Of a stretch of 11,011 nucleotides of DNA, positions 7,227 through 11,011 are shown piece by piece. The notes beneath the pieces are model-generated. The model made no database searches, had not been told where the DNA came from, and was given only the letters and a program-made list of their open reading frames with translations. A program made the translations under genes and the position numbers. This DNA is from CANHVK01 sp046304235 (GTDB taxonomy: Bacteria; Bacteroidota; Bacteroidia; Flavobacteriales_D; Crocinitomicaceae): positions 1-11,011 of the forward strand of contig JBKCEW010000145.1 in NCBI GenBank assembly GCA_046304235.1. The letters run 5' to 3'. The stretch's first letter is position 1; each line of letters opens with the position of its first letter.

Positions 7227-8026
7227 TAGGTAGCTTTAACGTCGATTCTCAATCGTTGACTTTGTGGAGAAGTCCCAGGCATTTTATTGTATTTCACCTG
7301 TTTTTTTACGTTACCCAATACTTGGTTAATGATACGTTGGTTCGTAATGGTTGTTTCTCCACTTAAATTAATTGCTTTTACAACATCGCCTTCTGCGTTA
7401 ATCGTAACCTGTATGTAAACTACTCCGGATTGATCTGAGTCAACAGTTTCAGGAGATGTTAAACGTGTACGCTGAGCTCTTTCTGTTCTTCCAGAACCAC
7501 CCCCAGAACCACCTTCACCTGTACCAGTTCCGTTATCTTTCCCAAAACCTGTTCCACCTCTACCGCCACCGTTTCCACCACCAGATCCACCTGTTCCAAA
7601 TGGATTTTTAGACGGTGATGTAGAAGTTGTCGTATTGGTTGAATTGTTTTCAGTATTATTATTGTTTGAATTACCTGAAAAAGCTTGAGTTTCTGAAGCT
7701 GTATTCTGGGTTAATATTTGTTCAGATTGTGGTTGTGGGTCTGATAATGGAGCATCAGAAGGATCTCCTCCTTGTTGTCCTTCACTCCCTGCTTCATCTG
7801 TAATTTTGACATTTGTTCTATCTACTTCAAACATCTCTATTACTTCATCCGATTTCAACGGAGGTAAATCAACAGGAAGAGGAGGTTTGATTGAAAACCT
7901 CATGAAAATGGTAATAAGAATAAAAAGTATTACACTACCTATCGAATAAATAAGCGCTACTTTTCTGTCTTTTTTTGCTTCCGTATATTGAATTTCTAAT
8001 GAATGCATATTACCATTGTTAATCAT
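7226..8026 (-). CDS. tonB: Energy transducer TonB-family protein with Gly-rich periplasmic linker
   Basis: A 266-residue protein predicted to span the inner membrane once (about residues 24-44) with a short cytoplasmic N terminus. A PPLPVDLPPL segment (48-57) follows, then a long low-complexity stretch rich in Gln, Ser, Asn and Thr (about 80-140) and Gly (144-180), and a C-terminal domain of about 75 residues starting at GVVYIQVTINAEGDVVKA, which resembles the TonB/TolA C-terminal fold. In the family, TonB carries ExbB-ExbD motor energy to outer-membrane receptors. The linker is Gly/Ser/Asn-rich rather than the Pro-Lys/Pro-Glu type of enterobacterial TonB. The ATG shares one base with the exbD stop (TAATG). 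An inner Met7 is an alternative start. A TolA-like role in envelope constriction is the main alternative, since the C-terminal domain is divergent. Confidence 0.85.
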   Translation of the reverse strand: MINNGNMHSLEIQYTEAKKDRKVALIYSIGSVILFILITIFMRFSIKPPLPVDLPPLKSDEVIEMFEVDRTNVKITDEAGSEGQQGGDPSDAPLSDPQPQSEQILTQNTASETQAFSGNSNNNNTENNSTNTTTSTSPSKNPFGTGGSGGGNGGGRGGTGFGKDNGTGTGEGGSGGGSGRTERAQRTRLTSPETVDSDQSGVVYIQVTINAEGDVVKAINLSGETTITNQRIINQVLGNVKKQVKYNKMPGTSPQSQRLRIDVKAT

Positions 8027-8424
8027 TAAGCATCTGCCTTAGTAGCAATAATCATTTTTAAATCATTGTCTATTCCAATTCTTAGAATATCTACTAATTC
8101 TTGTACTTTAGAATCAAAAGGGATTCTCACTACTACAGAATTATCACCTAATTTTTTTGTTTCTGCCCTTAAAACGGATTCGATTTCTGAAAAAGCTACT
8201 TCTTTTTTATCTACAAAGTATTTTTTATCTTGAGTAATCGTTAAACTAACATGTTGTTTGTTCGTTTTTTCATTTGCTTTAGACTCTGGAAGAGGAACCT
8301 TTATTACATTAGGGTTTGCTAGAGTAGAAATGATTAAGAAAAACAACAATAAGAAGAACATAATATCACTCAATGCAGAAGTTGCTACTTCTGCATGGAA
8401 TCTTCTATTTCTTTTAATTGCCAT
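8026..8424 (-). CDS. exbD: Biopolymer transporter ExbD/TolR family
   Basis: A 132-residue protein with one N-terminal membrane segment (about 19-36) and a periplasmic domain of about 95 residues. Asp20 in ALSDIMFFLLLFFL matches the membrane aspartate that carries protons in ExbD/TolR. The stretch VIKVPLPES just outside the membrane is typical of the family. It works as a dimer inside the ExbB pentamer. Its first 11 bases overlap the end of exbB, and its stop overlaps the tonB start, placing it in the middle of the motor operon. TolR rather than ExbD cannot be excluded from sequence alone. Confidence 0.93.
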   Translation of the reverse strand: MAIKRNRRFHAEVATSALSDIMFFLLLFFLIISTLANPNVIKVPLPESKANEKTNKQHVSLTITQDKKYFVDKKEVAFSEIESVLRAETKKLGDNSVVVRIPFDSKVQELVDILRIGIDNDLKMIIATKADA

Positions 8425-9163
8425 TGCTAGGTCTTTGTATTAAATTAACAAACTCTAAGTTCATTTTTTGCACTTGTAATGCATATTTATCAATCATTCC
8501 ATTCAGGATATGGTAAACTGCATATGCTACAATACCAACAACTAATCCAGAACCTGAACTGATCATTTTTTCATATAAACCACCTGAAATGTTACCAATT
8601 GATACGTTTTCAGTAATTGAAATAGAGTAGAAAATTTTAATTACCCCAGAAATTGTACCAATGAATCCTAATGTAGGAGCAATACCAGCTATCAAACCTA
8701 AATGTCCAAGTTTGCTTTCCATTTTACCAATTTCAATATTAACAACCTTATCCATATTAGATTCAATTTCAGACATTGGCCTTCCAATTGTTAACACACC
8801 TTCTTTCAAAACACTACCATATGCTGTTGTATCTCTTGAAACAGTTTCTAGTACAGGATTTAAGTTACCAGCTTGAAGGTTCGTTTTAATATCAGATAAT
8901 ATTGAATTGTTATATTTTGACATTCTTGTAATGTATCTGTATTTTTCAACCGCGAAGAAAATGGTGTACATTAATAAAATTACGATTGGAATTAAAAAGA
9001 ATCCCCCTTTCATAATGAAGTCAAATGCCGAAATCTCTTCAGTTAATTTAATAGTGTTTTCAGTAGTGTTAGAACTCACTGAAGAAGAGTCTGATTGAGA
9101 AATTACCATTGATGTTGACAATAGCACACCTACTAATAGAATCGATTTACGTATTTTATTCAT
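8414..9163 (-). CDS. exbB: MotA/TolQ/ExbB proton channel family protein
   Basis: A 249-residue integral membrane protein. The N terminus (1-22, MNKIRKSILLVGVLL...) looks like a signal peptide or extra membrane helix followed by a Ser/Thr-rich stretch, a common layout in Bacteroidota ExbB. Membrane segments then lie at about 53-73, 154-178 and 202-221. The family core GLIAGIAPTLGFIGTISGVIKIF (156-178) includes the conserved Thr/Gly-rich proton-path helix. With ExbD it forms the proton-driven motor that powers TonB. It is the first gene of an overlapping exbB-exbD-tonB-folC cluster. The 144 bases between its start and the dehydrogenase stop should hold its promoter; TATATTTT at 9192-9185 is one base from the TAnnTTTG box but has no matching -33 box. 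Confidence 0.94.
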   Translation of the reverse strand: MNKIRKSILLVGVLLSTSMVISQSDSSSVSSNTTENTIKLTEEISAFDFIMKGGFFLIPIVILLMYTIFFAVEKYRYITRMSKYNNSILSDIKTNLQAGNLNPVLETVSRDTTAYGSVLKEGVLTIGRPMSEIESNMDKVVNIEIGKMESKLGHLGLIAGIAPTLGFIGTISGVIKIFYSISITENVSIGNISGGLYEKMISSGSGLVVGIVAYAVYHILNGMIDKYALQVQKMNLEFVNLIQRPSNGN

Positions 9164-9306
9164 AATTTTTAATATTTGTAGGTAAAAATATAAATTGCTA
9201 ATACTTCTTATTTTGTAATTCTATTTATATATCCACACCGTAATGTTAATTGTAATTCTGAATAACGAAAGAAAATAATGTTTATTGTATTTCAATTTTT
9301 AAGGAA

Positions 9307-9335
9307 TAAAAAAAGGCAACTGGTATCAGTTGCCT
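9307..9335 (-). terminator. Rho-independent terminator of the amino-acid dehydrogenase gene
   Basis: On the minus strand AGGCAACTG-ATAC-CAGTTGCCT (9335-9314) forms a perfect 9-bp stem with a four-base loop, followed by seven T and then ATTCC. It starts 24 bases after the dehydrogenase stop and separates that gene from exbB. Confidence 0.92.
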
Positions 9336-9358
9336 AGTCTTACAGAGTTTTGTTAGTT

Positions 9359-10588
9359 TTAAACTAATTGATTTAAAGCTATTTCGAATGCAGTTTTTGC
9401 AATATCTGTTTTCTTATTGTTTGCTTTATTAGCATTTGCTAAAGCAGTTTTAATTATCAAGCTAATATCTTCGAAAATTCCTTTATCTGTTAATGCTTTT
9501 AAGTCGTTACTCATTAAATAAGCAAAAACTCTTGCCATTCCACAGTTAGAGATAAAGTCTGGAATCACAGCGATTTTTGAATCAGCTAATTCAGCTATTG
9601 GACCAAAGAAAATTTGTGGATCAGCAAAAGGAACGTTTGCTCCAGCAGCAATTACTTCAACTCCAGCAGCAATCATTCTGTTTAGTTGGTCTTCAGTAAT
9701 TAATCTAGATGCAGCACAAGGGATAAAAACTTCTGCTTTTACATCCCAAATTTTAGCATTTACTTCTTCAAAAGAAAGTAAATTGTTAGCAACTAATTCA
9801 TTTCCATTCTTATTTAAGAATAAGTCTTTGATTTCTTCGAAAGTGAAACCTTCTTCTTTGATTAGTCCGCCAACTCTATCAATTATACCAACAATTTTCG
9901 CACCTTGTTGAGCTAAATAATAAGCACCTGCAGAACCAACATTACCCCAGCCCTGAACAATTACTCTTTTCCCTTTTACTTCACCTCCATAGATGTCATA
10001 GAAATGTTTCACCGATTCAGCTACTCCATATCCTGTAATCATATCAGCAATTACATATTTTCTTTCAATTGAAGGAGTGTAAGTTTCATCTTCGATTACT
10101 TTTAATACACCATTTCTTAATTGACCAATACGATTTATTTTTTGTGCTTCTCTTGGTTGAAAATGTCCGTTAAAAACACCTTCTTGTGGGTGCCAAACAC
10201 CACAGTCTTCAGTCATAGGGATAACTTCGTGAATTTCATCAACGTTTAAGTCACCACCTGTACCATAATAATGTTTTAATAATGGAGTTACAGCAGCATA
10301 CCATCTTCTTAATACACCTTCTTTACGCGGATCTTTTGGGTCAAAGTTAATTCCTGATTTAGCTCCACCTATAGCTGGACCAGCAACCGTGAATTTTACC
10401 TCCATTGTTTTTGCAAGAGATTCTACTTCTCTTTTATCTAATCCTTGACGCATACGCGTACCACCACCTGCTGCACCACCTCGTAATGAGTTAATTACTA
10501 CCCAACCTTCAGCATCTGTTTCAGCATCTTTCCATTCAAAAACTATTTCAGGTCTTTTATTTTCAAATTTTTCTAGTAAATCTTTCAT
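9359..10588 (-). CDS. Glu/Leu/Phe/Val-family amino-acid dehydrogenase
   Basis: A 409-residue NAD(P)-dependent dehydrogenase that reversibly deaminates an amino acid to its 2-oxo acid and ammonia. The dimerisation/catalytic domain comes first: SLRGGAAGGGTRMR (34-47), Lys77 in IGGAKSGINFDP (73-84) at the catalytic lysine position, and GTGGDLNVDE with Asp114. A Rossmann domain follows with GWGNVG (213-218) and Asp237 at the end of the second strand, which suggests NAD+ rather than NADP+. PDFISNCGMARVF (343-355) is typical of the Bacteroidota group. Substrate (glutamate or branched-chain amino acids) cannot be settled by sequence. I chose the ATG at 10588: the alternative GTG at 10621 overlaps the promoter -7 box, and homologues begin MK-LLEKFENK. 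It is monocistronic, with its own promoter and terminator. Confidence 0.94.
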   Translation of the reverse strand: MKDLLEKFENKRPEIVFEWKDAETDAEGWVVINSLRGGAAGGGTRMRQGLDKREVESLAKTMEVKFTVAGPAIGGAKSGINFDPKDPRKEGVLRRWYAAVTPLLKHYYGTGGDLNVDEIHEVIPMTEDCGVWHPQEGVFNGHFQPREAQKINRIGQLRNGVLKVIEDETYTPSIERKYVIADMITGYGVAESVKHFYDIYGGEVKGKRVIVQGWGNVGSAGAYYLAQQGAKIVGIIDRVGGLIKEEGFTFEEIKDLFLNKNGNELVANNLLSFEEVNAKIWDVKAEVFIPCAASRLITEDQLNRMIAAGVEVIAAGANVPFADPQIFFGPIAELADSKIAVIPDFISNCGMARVFAYLMSNDLKALTDKGIFEDISLIIKTALANANKANNKKTDIAKTAFEIALNQLV

Positions 10589-10620
10589 TTGATTAAACTT
10601 TAATTTCAATTTCCGAATCA

Positions 10621-10628
10621 CAAAAGTA
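10621..10628 (-). promoter_or_regulatory. Putative -7 promoter box of the amino-acid dehydrogenase gene
   Basis: The minus strand reads TACTTTTG, an exact match to TAnnTTTG. Initiation a few bases downstream would give a 5' leader of about 25 bases before the ATG at 10588. No convincing -33 TTG is seen at the usual distance. The box rules against the GTG at 10621 as start codon, because its first base would be the last base of the box. Confidence 0.55.
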
Positions 10629-10684
10629 ATAAACTTTATTTATCCTTTGAATGTTTTTCTTAATTCAAATTGATTATAAATATC

Positions 10685-11011
10685 TCAAAATGGAGTGTGT
10701 AAAATCCCTCCGATCGAATCTCGTTTTGAACCAGTAACCGAGGATAAACAATTTATAGTTTTTTCTTCATAAAGCGCACCTAACAATCCGAAAATAATTG
10801 CTTCTTTGAACTCAATTATATTTTTTTCTGGGATGATTATTTCTGACGAACAATTGCGTTTTATTCTCGAGATTAAATCGTTATTGTAAGCACCACCTCC
10901 AGTTATAAGTAATTTTTTCATGTCGTTTTATTTTTTTATTAAAATGATATGTAAAGAAAAATTTTCAATTATTGTGGCCAAATTATATTCTAAAATTATT
11001 TTTTTGTGTGT
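10685..11011 (-). pseudogene. anmK: Anhydro-N-acetylmuramic acid kinase, C-terminal part, interrupted by an in-frame stop (edge of window)
   Basis: The last 78 codons (ATG at 10921 to stop at 10685) match the C terminus of AnmK: LLITGGGAYNNDLI (residues 4-17), EFKEAIIFGLLGALYEEKTI (37-56) and NCLSSVTGSKRDSIGG (57-72). AnmK phosphorylates and opens anhydro-MurNAc during peptidoglycan recycling and is usually about 350-390 residues. The same frame is open from the window edge (11011) for 27 codons, including LATIIENFSLHI, which looks like the helix before the TGGG loop in AnmK, until a TAA at 10930-10928, three codons before the ATG. This suggests one nonsense change in an otherwise continuous gene. 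The 78-residue piece alone would lack the ATP-binding N-terminal domain and the catalytic Asp, so it should be inactive. A sequencing error next to the A7 tract, or a real stop in a decaying gene, are both possible. The 5' part lies outside the window. Confidence 0.7.

Noticed and set aside
7490..7600. Glycine-codon repeats in tonB that look like a minisatellite or a CRISPR-like repeat
   Set aside because: Units are short and irregular, stay in frame, and encode the Gly-rich linker; there are no spacers.
8661..8876. + strand open frames opposite exbB and exbD (8258-8443, 8661-8876, 8907-9098)
   Set aside because: All mirror conserved motor genes in another frame and have no independent support.
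9164..9306. Gap between exbB and the dehydrogenase terminator, examined for a small RNA or riboswitch
   Set aside because: I see only AT-rich sequence, with no stable hairpin and no recognisable riboswitch core; it most likely holds the exbB promoter.
9353..9367. Perfect inverted repeat TTAGTTT-T-AAACTAA at the dehydrogenase stop codon
   Set aside because: It is almost all A/T, has no U tract of its own, and the strong terminator 18 bases further on explains termination.

Overview
The window reads as chromosomal DNA of an AT-rich member of the Bacteroidota, most likely Flavobacteriia (Flavobacteriales). Several independent signs agree. One protein has a type IX secretion (T9SS) C-terminal sorting domain. 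Promoters fit the Bacteroidota form TTG-N19-TAnnTTTG. The dehydrogenase and the pyrroline-5-carboxylate dehydrogenase look like flavobacterial orthologues. The tRNA-Val gene does not encode its CCA end. I cannot fix the genus from the sequence.

Layout, left to right. On the + strand there are two genes: the 3' end of a ComEC/Rec2-type DNA-uptake channel (1-486, cut by the window edge) and a 715-residue secreted protein with about seven propeller-like repeats, an Lcl/DUF1566-like domain and a T9SS sorting domain (532-2679). A bidirectional terminator (2699-2730) separates them from the rest of the window, which is all on the minus strand. Read in the minus direction from the right edge, it holds: a damaged anhydro-N-acetylmuramic acid kinase (anmK; window edge to 10685), a Glu/Leu/Phe/Val-type amino-acid dehydrogenase (10588-9359) with its own promoter and terminator, the overlapping cluster exbB-exbD-tonB-folC (9163-5982), a tRNA-Val(UAC) with its own promoter and terminator (5925-5851), a GT9 heptosyltransferase-like gene overlapping apaG (5805-4449), and pruA (4379-2748).

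How the genes relate. exbB, exbD and tonB would form an inner-membrane, proton-driven motor that energises outer-membrane TonB-dependent transport. folC makes folylpolyglutamate and is coupled to tonB by a TAATG overlap. pruA makes glutamate from proline breakdown, and the dehydrogenase may interconvert glutamate (or a branched-chain amino acid) with its 2-oxo acid, so the two are metabolically adjacent although separately transcribed. The GT9 enzyme probably acts in surface glycan synthesis and anmK in peptidoglycan recycling.

This is mostly an ordinary housekeeping region. I see no CRISPR array, insertion sequence, phage gene or new defence system. The most notable points are an in-frame stop that seems to break anmK, a TTG start for the GT9 gene squeezed directly behind the tRNA terminator, a tRNA promoter whose -33 box lies in the last codons of folC, and the domain layout of the secreted T9SS protein.
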